Assembly (NCBI RefSeq): GCF_014651115.1
Contig: NZ_BMWG01000003.1
Location: 19,675-83,674, forward strand
Direction of reading: 5' to 3'
Length of the DNA: 64,000 nucleotides
Origin: Streptomyces inusitatus
Lineage (GTDB): Bacteria > Actinomycetota > Actinomycetes > Streptomycetales > Streptomycetaceae
The translations under genes and the position numbers were made by a program. Under the pieces are notes generated by a model. The model was not told the DNA's origin and made no database searches. It saw only the letters and a program-made list of their open reading frames with translations. This document shows, in pieces, positions 57,899-64,000 of the stretch; within the stretch, counting starts at the first letter, position 1; each line of letters starts with the position of its first letter.

Positions 57899-58729
57899 CT
57901 AGGCCGCGAACTCGAAGAGGTCGAGCTGCTTCGGCTGCCGGTTCAGCCAGTCGTGCGTCCGGAGCGGCCCGCCCGCGTACCCGGGCAGGTACAGCAGGCA
58001 CGTCCGGACGTTCGTCCCGGAGACCGCGAACGAGTCGGCGGGCAGCGGCTCGATCTCCCCGCCGACCTCTTCGACCATCGCCCGGAACTCGCTGGTCTTC
58101 CGGTCCGACCGCCACATCAGCCCCTCGCTCATGACCGAGACCAAGATCCCGTCGTCCTTCATGAACCCGATCGCATGCTGGATGTGGTCGAGGCCGTTCG
58201 AGAAGGGCGGGTTCATCACGATCCGGTCGAAGCCCTCCGCGTACTCCATCGGGTCCTGGGCGAGGAAGTCGCCGGCGAACACCCGGCGGCAGTCGCCCTG
58301 CTCGCGCAGGATGTCCGCGCGCCGCTCGTCGACCTCGTAGGCGTCGACCAGGCCGCCGCGCTTGGCGACCTCCTGCGTGAGCGCCCCGGCGCCCGCCGAG
58401 GGCTCCAGCACGCTCATCCCGGCGTAGATCCCGGCCAGGTCGCACACCTGCATGACCAGCGCGTGCGGGGTCGGGAACCAGCCCTGCTCGTACCGGGACG
58501 GGTACTCGCCGGCCGCGATGCACTGGGCGAAGTGCTCCTCGATCCGGTGCGGGAAGACGTGCGCGCGGACCGCCTTGCGGCCGTCCCACCGGCCGCCCAT
58601 CTCCTTGAGCACGACGTTCAGCGCCTCGTAGACCGGCCGGTCCAGCTCGAACGGGATCTTCACCTGGTCGCCTCGGATCTCGGTGCGCGGGTCGGCGAGG
58701 GCCGAGAGGACGTTCGTCGGGAATCGCAT
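57899..58729 (-). CDS. DNA adenine methyltransferase-like protein
   Basis: A 276-aa protein. It opens with a ~75-residue part (IPFELDRPVYEALNVVLKEMGGRWDGRK), then motif I VLEPSAGAGALTQEV (residues ~107-121) and motif IV IVMNPPFSNGLDH (~170-182). NPPF is the active site of N6-adenine (or N4-cytosine) methyltransferases. A target-recognition domain is short or missing, so it may have low specificity. ATG 58729. It is downstream of the hairpin at 58885. Confidence 0.88.
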   Translation of the reverse strand: MRFPTNVLSALADPRTEIRGDQVKIPFELDRPVYEALNVVLKEMGGRWDGRKAVRAHVFPHRIEEHFAQCIAAGEYPSRYEQGWFPTPHALVMQVCDLAGIYAGMSVLEPSAGAGALTQEVAKRGGLVDAYEVDERRADILREQGDCRRVFAGDFLAQDPMEYAEGFDRIVMNPPFSNGLDHIQHAIGFMKDDGILVSVMSEGLMWRSDRKTSEFRAMVEEVGGEIEPLPADSFAVSGTNVRTCLLYLPGYAGGPLRTHDWLNRQPKQLDLFEFAA

Positions 58730-58884
58730 GGTGGCTCCTTCATCTGGTCGGGTGGTGGAGGGGGGAGGCGGGGGGCTGGGGGCCTAAAACCCGTGAGAGC
58801 CGCTGTGACCGCCTCGTTGGGCCTGGGGGTAGGTGGGGAAAAAGGCCGTTTTCGCCCCCTTCCGCGCACCGTTCGGGTATGGGT

Positions 58885-58913
58885 GCGCCCCGCCCCTTCT
58901 CGGGGCGGGGCGC
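58885..58913 (-). terminator. Hairpin between ParB-like and adenine methyltransferase genes
   Basis: A perfect 12-bp stem GCGCCCCGCCCC / GGGGCGGGGCGC with a TTCTC loop, just after the ParB-like stop (58928). Confidence 0.72.
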
Positions 58914-58927
58914 GGTGGGGCGGGTGG

Positions 58928-60043
58928 TCAGGCGGCCGAGGACGAGGCGGCGGCCTCCGGGTTGATCTCGATCGCGTTCGCGCGGACCGAGGCGATCGCC
59001 TGGGCCTCGCGGAGCTTCTTCGTGGCGCGCAGGGTCAGCTCACGCAGGTGCTCGATCCGGAGCTGGTGGCCGGGGACGCCTCCGGGTGTTCCGGCGAGCA
59101 GCAGGGCCAGCTCCTCGGGGTCGGCGGAGGCGAGTTCGGACAGGATCTCGCCGGCCACGCTCAGCTTGTCGATCTTGCCGACGAGCTTGGTCCGGTCGGT
59201 GGTGATCCGCTCGCGCTCCTCGGCGGGGACGTCGAGGGTGGGCAGGGACTCCTGCCCGTCCTTCGGCTTCGCGGCCTCGTCGGCCAGGACGAAGAACGAG
59301 CCCTGCCCTTCCACCCGCTTCTCCTCCGTGCGCGCCGCCTGGGCGAACGCCTCGGCGTCCCGGGTGCTCTTGAACTCGCCCCGGGCGTACCGGGTGAGGA
59401 ACCGCATCTGGTTGTCGCAGTTCAGCAGGGAGACGTACCAGGCGAGGCCGACCGGGAGGTGTCCCTTGCCCAGGGCCTCGCGGGCGGGCTCGCACAGGCG
59501 CAGGAGGTCGATCCGCCAGCCGACGTAGGCCGGGCTCTTGCCGACCATCTTGGAGACCTCGTCGATGCTGTACTCGGCGTCGGTCAGCCTCTTGAAGCTC
59601 TCGGCCTCTTCGATCGGGGTCATGTCCGCGCGGCCGACGTTCTCGGCGACCTGGCGGGCCAGGGTCTCGCGGTCGCCCTCGACCAGGCCGTGGGTGACCA
59701 CCGCGTCCAGCTCGGTGATCCCGGCGGCCTGGGCGGCCCTCCACCTGCGCTCGCCGAGGACGAGCACGTACCGCTTGGTGCCCGGGACGTACCGGAGGCT
59801 GACCGGCTGGAGCTGGCCCAGCTCCCGCATCGAACCGGTCAGTTCCTCCAGCTTGACCGGGTCGAAGGTCTTGCGCGGCTGGCTCGGGTCGCGGTCGATC
59901 CGGTCGACCGGGACGCGCTTCTGGACGGTCTTGATCTCGACCGGCTTGGCGGCCGGGGCCACCGGGGCCGCCGTCTTCTTCTCGGCCTTGGCCGGGGCGT
60001 CGGCCTTGGCGGTCTTGCGGGCGCGGGTGGTGGTGGCGGGCAT
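58928..60043 (-). CDS. ParB-like partition/nuclease-family protein, with its own start
   Basis: A 371-aa ParB. After a basic Ala/Lys-rich head it has VPVDRIDRDPSQPRKTFD, the ParB box LVLGERRWRAAQAAG (GERRxRA), and a helix-turn-helix region (YSIDEVSKMVGKSPAYVGWRI) with LPVGLAWYVSLL. ParB proteins bind centromere-like sites and hydrolyse CTP; phage copies may serve plasmid-like maintenance or regulation. ATG 60043 follows AAGGAGG, and a promoter cassette lies directly upstream, so independent expression is very likely even though the frame stays open further upstream. Confidence 0.88.
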   Translation of the reverse strand: MPATTTRARKTAKADAPAKAEKKTAAPVAPAAKPVEIKTVQKRVPVDRIDRDPSQPRKTFDPVKLEELTGSMRELGQLQPVSLRYVPGTKRYVLVLGERRWRAAQAAGITELDAVVTHGLVEGDRETLARQVAENVGRADMTPIEEAESFKRLTDAEYSIDEVSKMVGKSPAYVGWRIDLLRLCEPAREALGKGHLPVGLAWYVSLLNCDNQMRFLTRYARGEFKSTRDAEAFAQAARTEEKRVEGQGSFFVLADEAAKPKDGQESLPTLDVPAEERERITTDRTKLVGKIDKLSVAGEILSELASADPEELALLLAGTPGGVPGHQLRIEHLRELTLRATKKLREAQAIASVRANAIEINPEAAASSSAA

Positions 60044-61885
60044 GGGGGGGGCCTCCTTGGTGGTGGGGTGTAGTGGGTAGTCACTATTACCAACGCTGGG
60101 AGGGTCCGTGTGGTTCCGGGTAGATTCCGAGTTTTCGCAGGTCAGAGCCGTTTTTTCGCTCCCCTCCGGGGTCTCTCCGTCCGCCCCCGGGGTGTCCTCC
60201 GCCGGGGCCTCGGGCTCCGCCTGGTCCTCCTCGGCGTGAGCGGCGGCCAGGGCCTCGGCCATCTCGGCCGCGCTCCGGCGGCCGGTCACCAGCGCCCACT
60301 GGACCAGGTACGGCTCGCCGGGCACGGACACGCTCCTCGGGTTGGCCCGGGTCACCTCGAACCAGCCGTTCTCGGTCTGGACGAAGTCGCCCTTCTTGAA
60401 GTCGGCCCTCCCCCAGATCTTCGGCGTCTCGGGCTCCGGCTCCGGCTCGGCCGCCCGCAGCTCCTCGGGTTCCGGAGCAGGCTCGGGCTCAGCCGGCGCG
60501 GGCTCCGGCTCGACCGGGGCAAGCTCCACCGGCTTGATGGTCCGCACGTAGCCGCTCCGGTCCCGGGACAGCGCCCAGTCGTCCGGGCCGCACTCGTACC
60601 CGTGCTCCGCCAGGACCCGGGCGACCTCACCCCGGAGGTTGCGCCCGTAGATCGTCCGGTTGAACTTCTCGCCGTCCGGTGGCGTGAGCTTCACCGGCTG
60701 GAAGTCCTTGTGCGGGCGGCTCCCGCCGTTCCACCACGTCATCGTCGCCTCGGCCCCGCCGATCGGGCACTCGACGAACACCTTCTTCGGCACCTTCGGG
60801 TCGCTCGTGGACTTCTTCTTCGGCTTCGGGTTCGCCGCCTCGGCCTCGCGCAGGGCGCTCGCTGGCTGCTGCTCGGACGCCTCGGCCGCCGACTTGGTAC
60901 CGGGGACCTTCCCGTCGGCCATGAAGGCGCGCATCGCGTCCCCCGGGCAGCGGGCCGACACCTTCGTGTAGTCGACCGTGTGCGTCCAGACCCGGCCGCG
61001 ATCCGTGGCGTCCTCGCAGGTCATGACCTGCTTGGGTGCCAGCCGCAGGTTCCACGCGATCGACAGGGTCTTCGGGTTGACCCGCTCGATCTCGTACCAG
61101 GAGCCGAGGGTGCGCACGAAGTCACCGGCCACGAAGTCCGCAGGGCCCCAGATCTTCACGCCCTCGGCCTCGGCCTTGGCGACCACCCGCTCCCAGTACT
61201 CGATCTCCTCGGTCAGGTCGAGGATCAGCCGCTCGTGCCGTCCGCCCTCCCGGCCGGCCTCCTTCTCCTGGTCCCGGTAGCGCTCCTGCGCGCGCAGGTC
61301 GGCGCGCAGCTTCTCCAGCCGCCGCAGCGTGCGCTGCGGGTTGTTCCGGAACTCCGCGTAGCCCTCGGACGCCGCCGCCCGGTTCGCCCAGTACGAGGCC
61401 CGGTCGCGCTCCTCGAACGACTTCCTCATGTTCGCGTCGATCCGGGCGGCGTCCCGGCGGGCCTTCCCCTCCGAGTGGTGGCCTACGAGGATCGGCTGAC
61501 CGAACTCGAACCTCCGGCTGATGTTGTCGGCGGTCGCCCGCCGGGCGTCGGCCGAGGCGACCGCCCGGCCCGCGCGGTCGCCGAACCGCTCGGCGCGGTC
61601 CTCGGCGCGCTCCTCGCGGTCGGCCTCGGCCTCCGCGAAGGTCCGCCGCTCGCCCTCGTTGATCTCGACGGTCACCTCGTGGCCGGCGGCCTCCAGGGCG
61701 GCCTTGGCCCCGTTGATCCGCCAGTGCTGCGCCTCCTTGTCCCGGGAGTTGCGGATGTAGATGCCGACGTGCCGGGACCACCGGAAGCCGTGGTCCTTGA
61801 CGATCTCGTAGACGCCGTCTCCCTTGGCGGAGCCGTCGAGCACGGTGCCCTCGGCTCGGGTGTGGCTGATCGTGATGCTCGCCAT
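58928..61885 (-). CDS. Continuous ORF: DUF3560 protein joined in frame to the ParB-like protein
   Basis: A 985-codon open frame. The N-terminal ~80 residues match DUF3560 (TISHTRAEGTVLDGSAKGDG, RWSRHVGIYIRNSRDKEAQHW). Next comes a charged coiled-coil region (~85-240) and two similar ~45-residue modules (IWGPADFVAGDFVRTLGSWY and IWGRADFKKGDFVQTENGWF) separated by a Pro/Glu-rich linker. It then reads through promoter cassette 4 into ParB. In other cassettes the octamer TGACCTGC supplies the upstream stop; here that TGA (60142-60144) is one base out of frame after a run of six A (minus strand). One A fewer would end the DUF3560 gene there. Two separate genes are more likely than a true fusion. 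Confidence 0.75.
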   Translation of the reverse strand: MASITISHTRAEGTVLDGSAKGDGVYEIVKDHGFRWSRHVGIYIRNSRDKEAQHWRINGAKAALEAAGHEVTVEINEGERRTFAEAEADREERAEDRAERFGDRAGRAVASADARRATADNISRRFEFGQPILVGHHSEGKARRDAARIDANMRKSFEERDRASYWANRAAASEGYAEFRNNPQRTLRRLEKLRADLRAQERYRDQEKEAGREGGRHERLILDLTEEIEYWERVVAKAEAEGVKIWGPADFVAGDFVRTLGSWYEIERVNPKTLSIAWNLRLAPKQVMTCEDATDRGRVWTHTVDYTKVSARCPGDAMRAFMADGKVPGTKSAAEASEQQPASALREAEAANPKPKKKSTSDPKVPKKVFVECPIGGAEATMTWWNGGSRPHKDFQPVKLTPPDGEKFNRTIYGRNLRGEVARVLAEHGYECGPDDWALSRDRSGYVRTIKPVELAPVEPEPAPAEPEPAPEPEELRAAEPEPEPETPKIWGRADFKKGDFVQTENGWFEVTRANPRSVSVPGEPYLVQWALVTGRRSAAEMAEALAAAHAEEDQAEPEAPAEDTPGADGETPEGSEKTALTCENSESTRNHTDPPSVGNSDYPLHPTTKEAPPMPATTTRARKTAKADAPAKAEKKTAAPVAPAAKPVEIKTVQKRVPVDRIDRDPSQPRKTFDPVKLEELTGSMRELGQLQPVSLRYVPGTKRYVLVLGERRWRAAQAAGITELDAVVTHGLVEGDRETLARQVAENVGRADMTPIEEAESFKRLTDAEYSIDEVSKMVGKSPAYVGWRIDLLRLCEPAREALGKGHLPVGLAWYVSLLNCDNQMRFLTRYARGEFKSTRDAEAFAQAARTEEKRVEGQGSFFVLADEAAKPKDGQESLPTLDVPAEERERITTDRTKLVGKIDKLSVAGEILSELASADPEELALLLAGTPGGVPGHQLRIEHLRELTLRATKKLREAQAIASVRANAIEINPEAAASSSAA
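60071..60144 (-). promoter_or_regulatory. Early promoter cassette 4, inside the long ORF
   Basis: Leftward: TGACCTGC (60144-60137), ACCCGGAACCACACGG, then GCGTTGGTAATAGTGACTA with the dyad TAGTG-N6-CACTA at 60071-60086. Its placement before the ParB ATG supports ParB as a separate gene. Confidence 0.78.
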
Positions 61886-61913
61886 TTGGCGGGCCTCCGT
61901 TCTGGAATGGGGG

Positions 61914-61935
61914 CGGCCCGGCGGTTGCCGGGCCG
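61914..61935 (-). terminator. Intercistronic hairpin (early region)
   Basis: An 8-bp stem CGGCCCGG / CCGGGCCG with a 6-nt loop between the stop at 61953 and the start at 61885. Confidence 0.58.
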
Positions 61936-61952
61936 TCAGTGGTCGGGGTGGG

Positions 61953-62261
61953 TCAGTTCGCGCCGCCCATGTCCCAGCCCATGCCGGCCCGGTCGCGGGC
62001 CTCCTCGCGGCGCCGGTTGGCCAGGCGCGCGTCCCGGGCCTCCGGGGCCTCCTGCCAGATCTCGATGTCCTCGAAGGGGCCGGTGTGGCGGAAGCTGCGC
62101 GCGATGGCCGCCGCCGCCTCCTGCGGGCTCAGGTGCTCCTCGCCGTTGTTGAGGTAGGTCGTGTTCACCTCGCGGCCGTCGCGGCCGTCACGGGCGTTCG
62201 CGGCCTTGATGGCGTACGAGTAGCGGATCATCCAGCGCTGGGCGGTGAGGTCTACGGACAT
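61953..62261 (-). CDS. Small early protein
   Basis: A 102-aa charged protein (MSVDLTAQRWMIRYSYAIKA, HLSPQEAAAAIARSFRHTG, ARLANRRREEARDRAGMGW). It is mainly helical with Arg-rich segments that could contact nucleic acid. ATG 62261 lies 26 bp after the dyad of cassette 5. No recognised family. Confidence 0.63.
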   Translation of the reverse strand: MSVDLTAQRWMIRYSYAIKAANARDGRDGREVNTTYLNNGEEHLSPQEAAAAIARSFRHTGPFEDIEIWQEAPEARDARLANRRREEARDRAGMGWDMGGAN

Positions 62262-62286
62262 GGCGGGCTCCTGTGAGGTTGGGATG

Positions 62287-62370
62287 TAGTGGTTAGTCAC
62301 TATGTCCAACGCGTGTACGACCCTTGTGGTTTCGGGTGGAACCCGAGGAATCGCAAGAAATCGCAGGTCA
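62287..62370 (-). promoter_or_regulatory. Early promoter cassette 5
   Basis: Leftward: TGACCTGC (62370-62363, containing the upstream stop), CCCGAAACCACAAGGG, then GCGTTGGACATAGTGACTA with the dyad TAGTG-N6-CACTA at 62287-62302. Confidence 0.78.
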
Positions 62371-62688
62371 GGACGTTGCAGGGCTCTCCACCTTCTCGCG
62401 GTCGAGCCGGGTGCGGGCCTCCCGCCGGGCGTCCGCCCAGGCGTAGATCAGGGCCTTCCCGACCTCACCGGCGGACTCGCCCGGGGTCTTGCCCTCCTCG
62501 ATGGCTGCCAGGTAGCGGCGGCCGATGAACGAGATCGCCTTGTCGGTGGTGAAGGCTTCCGTCAGGCGGTCGAGGTCGAGGTGCGGGAACGACCCGTACA
62601 GGGACAGGGCCGCGAGACCGGCGATCCTGCCGACCGCGTCGCCGAGGTCGTGGACCTGTCGGGCGGTGGGGAGCTGGGTGGCGTTCAT
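62368..62688 (-). CDS. Small early helical protein
   Basis: A 106-aa protein (MNATQLPTARQVHDLGDAVG, LTEAFTTDKAISFIGRRYLA, ESAGEVGKALIYAWADARRE) with no motif I recognise. ATG 62688. It lies between a weak hairpin upstream and promoter cassette 5 downstream, and its TGA stop forms the beginning of that cassette. Confidence 0.63.
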   Translation of the reverse strand: MNATQLPTARQVHDLGDAVGRIAGLAALSLYGSFPHLDLDRLTEAFTTDKAISFIGRRYLAAIEEGKTPGESAGEVGKALIYAWADARREARTRLDREKVESPATS

Positions 62689-62718
62689 GGTGGTGCCCTT
62701 TCTGGAGGAAGGGGCGCG

Positions 62719-62733
62719 GCCCGGTGGCCGGGC
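62719..62733 (-). terminator. Short intercistronic hairpin (early region)
   Basis: GCCCGG / CCGGGC with a TGG loop between the stop at 62750 and the start at 62688; the weakest of the series. Confidence 0.4.
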
Positions 62734-62749
62734 ACGGTTCGGGTGGCGG

Positions 62750-63424
62750 TCAGCCGCCGAGGATGGCCGTACCGACCGCGGTGAGGCCGACGGTCCGGCC
62801 CGCACTCATCGACGTCCCGCCCGTGTACTTGGCCCAGCCCTGCTCGATCACCCACTCGACCATGTCCTTGCGGGGTCGCTCGGCCTTCTCGGACATGACC
62901 TTCACGCCCTTGCCGATGGCGAACTCCTGGAGCCGGATGTTGTCGCCCTCGATGGCGGCCAGCGTGCGCTTCTGGGCCGGGGTCGCCTTCGGGATCTCGA
63001 CCGGCGCGGGCTCGGGCGCCGGGGCGGGCTCCGGGGCGGGCTCCTCGGCCGGAGCCTGGTCGTCGTCGATGCCCATGCCGCTGGTGGCGCTCAGGAAGCG
63101 CCGCAGACCCTCGTGCCCGTGGAGGCGGGCCGCGTTGGTGACCAGGCTCGCGCTCAGGGCGATCCCGTACGAGACGAGGTCTTCGGTCGCCTTCGCACGC
63201 TGCCGGTCAAGGCCCTCGCGGACGCCGTGGCGCTCGATGCGGACGAGCAGGTCGGCCCAGGGCTTGACCTCGCTGTCGGCCACCATGACGGCTTCCATCA
63301 GGGAGGTTAGGTCGGTGCCCTTGATCGCGCAGGCTTCGGTCAGCCGGGTGCGGGCACCCTCGGCGGCCTCGAAGGTGTTGCCCGCGTGGTTGGTCAGGAT
63401 CTTGAGGGCCTGGGTGGCGTCCAT
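62750..63424 (-). CDS. Early hypothetical protein with Pro/Glu linker
   Basis: A 224-aa protein. It has a helical N-terminal domain (DATQALKILTNHAGNTFEAA, SLMEAVMVADSEVKPWADLL), a flexible PAPEP repeat linker (~residues 125-145) and a C-terminal piece (TLAAIEGDNIRLQEFAIGKG, then DMVEWVIEQGWAKYTGGTSM). The C-terminal piece could be a small winged-helix-like module, but this is uncertain. ATG 63424 follows the dyad of cassette 6 closely. No known family. Confidence 0.64.
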   Translation of the reverse strand: MDATQALKILTNHAGNTFEAAEGARTRLTEACAIKGTDLTSLMEAVMVADSEVKPWADLLVRIERHGVREGLDRQRAKATEDLVSYGIALSASLVTNAARLHGHEGLRRFLSATSGMGIDDDQAPAEEPAPEPAPAPEPAPVEIPKATPAQKRTLAAIEGDNIRLQEFAIGKGVKVMSEKAERPRKDMVEWVIEQGWAKYTGGTSMSAGRTVGLTAVGTAILGG

Positions 63425-63450
63425 TTCGGGATCCCTTGAGTGGTGGGTTG

Positions 63451-63535
63451 TAGTGGTTAGTCACTATATCCAACGCATGTACGCCCCCGGGGGTTCCGGG
63501 TGATTCCAGGAAAATCGGGGAAAGTTTGCAGGTCA
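63451..63535 (-). promoter_or_regulatory. Early promoter cassette 6
   Basis: Leftward: TGACCTGC (63535-63528), ACCCGGAACCCCCGGGGG, then GCGTTGGATATAGTGACTA with the dyad TAGTG-N6-CACTA at 63451-63466. No gene ends at the octamer here, so the octamer is part of the cassette and not merely a stop-codon context. TATAGT is a near-perfect -10 box. Confidence 0.82.
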
Positions 63536-63579
63536 GAGCCTTGCCGGGCCACCTCCGGGGCGGCCCGGAGCCGCGCCCG

Positions 63580-63595
63580 TAGTGTCTAGCCACTA
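63580..63595 (+). promoter_or_regulatory. TAGTG dyad operator in the promoter of the HTH gene
   Basis: TAGTGTCTAGCCACTA, the same dyad as in the early cassettes. It is directly followed by TATCCT (63594-63599), a -10-like box ending six bases before the ATG, so the transcript would be leaderless. The operator overlaps the start of the -10 box. Confidence 0.72.
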
Positions 63596-63605
63596 TCCTT
63601 CAGGC

Positions 63606-63893
63606 ATGGCACGCACCCAGCTTCCCGAACCGTTCGCCGCCCTCGCCGCCCTCGCCGGCGAGCCGACCATCGAGCAGGCCCAGCTCCTCGGCCGCGCACT
63701 CAAGGACGTCCCGGCGCTCCAGCGCTGGCTACGCGAGCAGCGCCAGGTCACCGTTCGCGCGCTCCTCGACGGCCAGCACACCAGGGAGGACCTGGCGCCG
63801 CACCTGGAGGTCACTCCGCAGCGGGTCGCGGACATCGCCTCCGGCCACCTGAACTCGGCCGCCCTCGCCCGCAAGGCCCGCCAGACCGGCTGA
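63606..63893 (+). CDS. Small helix-turn-helix protein, candidate regulator of the early operators
   Basis: A 95-aa protein. Residues ~57-85 (HTREDLAPHLEVTPQRVADI...SGHL) fit a helix-turn-helix of the sigma-region-4/Trp-repressor type. The first 50 residues are helical (TIEQAQLLGRALKDVPALQR) and may dimerise. It is divergent from the early genes, and its own promoter carries the same TAGTG-N6-CACTA dyad found in five cassettes, which fits autoregulation plus control of the early region. It could be the immunity repressor or a Cro-like factor; binding is inferred, not shown. Confidence 0.72.
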   Translation: MARTQLPEPFAALAALAGEPTIEQAQLLGRALKDVPALQRWLREQRQVTVRALLDGQHTREDLAPHLEVTPQRVADIASGHLNSAALARKARQTG

Positions 63894-63899
63894 CGACCG

Positions 63900-64000
63900 A
63901 CGAGCGCCCGCGCCCCCCCGGCCCCGGGCGGCGGGGGCCCCCCCCGCCTTCCGGCAGGGGCGGCGCCCCCCCCCCCCGCCGCGGGGCCCCCGGCCCCCCC
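63900..64000. other. Homopolymer-rich right edge, probably poor-quality sequence
   Basis: The last ~100 bases are almost only G and C, with runs of up to about a dozen C. No gene or element can be read there. It looks like the degraded end of an assembly or read rather than biology. Confidence 0.6.

Noticed and set aside
63593..63874. 93-aa minus-strand ORF opposite the helix-turn-helix gene
   Set aside because: Antisense shadow; the plus frame has a promoter with operator and a helix-turn-helix pattern.

Overview
The window looks like a high-GC actinobacterial chromosome, most likely Streptomyces, carrying a large integrated siphovirus (prophage). Positions 1-4.2 kb are ordinary chromosome: the 3' part of a thiolase gene, three small conserved genes and a Bax-inhibitor-1 family membrane protein. 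At 4188-4211 there is a 24-base stretch resembling the T-arm and acceptor end of a tRNA with no 5' half beside it. That is what the left end of an element integrated into a tRNA 3' end would look like. Between 4.5 and 8.0 kb lie genes common in Streptomyces accessory DNA: a 31-aa membrane peptide, an anti-sigma-like ATP-binding protein, a TPR-type regulator and an acetyltransferase. Whether they belong to the phage or the host is not resolved here.

From 8.15 kb to the right edge almost everything is phage and almost everything reads leftward (minus strand). In transcription order: early genes of mostly unknown function with ParB-like, DUF3560 and methyltransferase genes (63.4-50 kb); a PP-loop ATPase, tRNA-Gly(UCC) and a methyltransferase/GNAT-like protein (50.7-48 kb); HNH, ParB-like nuclease and both terminase subunits (47.8-44 kb); portal, a 1239-aa MuF/2H-phosphoesterase/protease polyprotein and major capsid (41.7-33.9 kb); large cysteine-rich fibres, glycosyltransferases and a methyltransferase (33-23.7 kb); tail tube, head-tail connectors and frameshifted tail chaperones (23.6-18.5 kb); tape measure and distal tail proteins (18.4-8.2 kb). 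No integrase, endolysin, DNA polymerase or primase is visible, so the element should continue past the right edge.

Two repeated regulatory systems stand out. Early genes are separated either by an ~85-bp promoter cassette ending in the dyad TAGTG-N6-CACTA or by a strong GC-rich hairpin. The small helix-turn-helix gene at the right end has the same dyad in its own promoter and is the obvious candidate to bind it. Late structural transcription units are instead preceded by a TAnnnT -10 box followed by the conserved leader CGCTGGTTGTGGGCCGGGC, found eight times.

Other unusual content: a fused capsid polyprotein with an embedded 2H phosphoesterase domain, three DNA methyltransferase-like genes plus a DndC/PAPS-reductase-like PP-loop protein, a Stealth-like transferase and a tandem double glycosyltransferase set among tail genes, several very cysteine-rich virion proteins, an orphan Phd/YefM antitoxin, and an overlong ORF joining DUF3560 and ParB-like genes across a promoter cassette. 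All names rest on reading the translated sequences; no database search was run.
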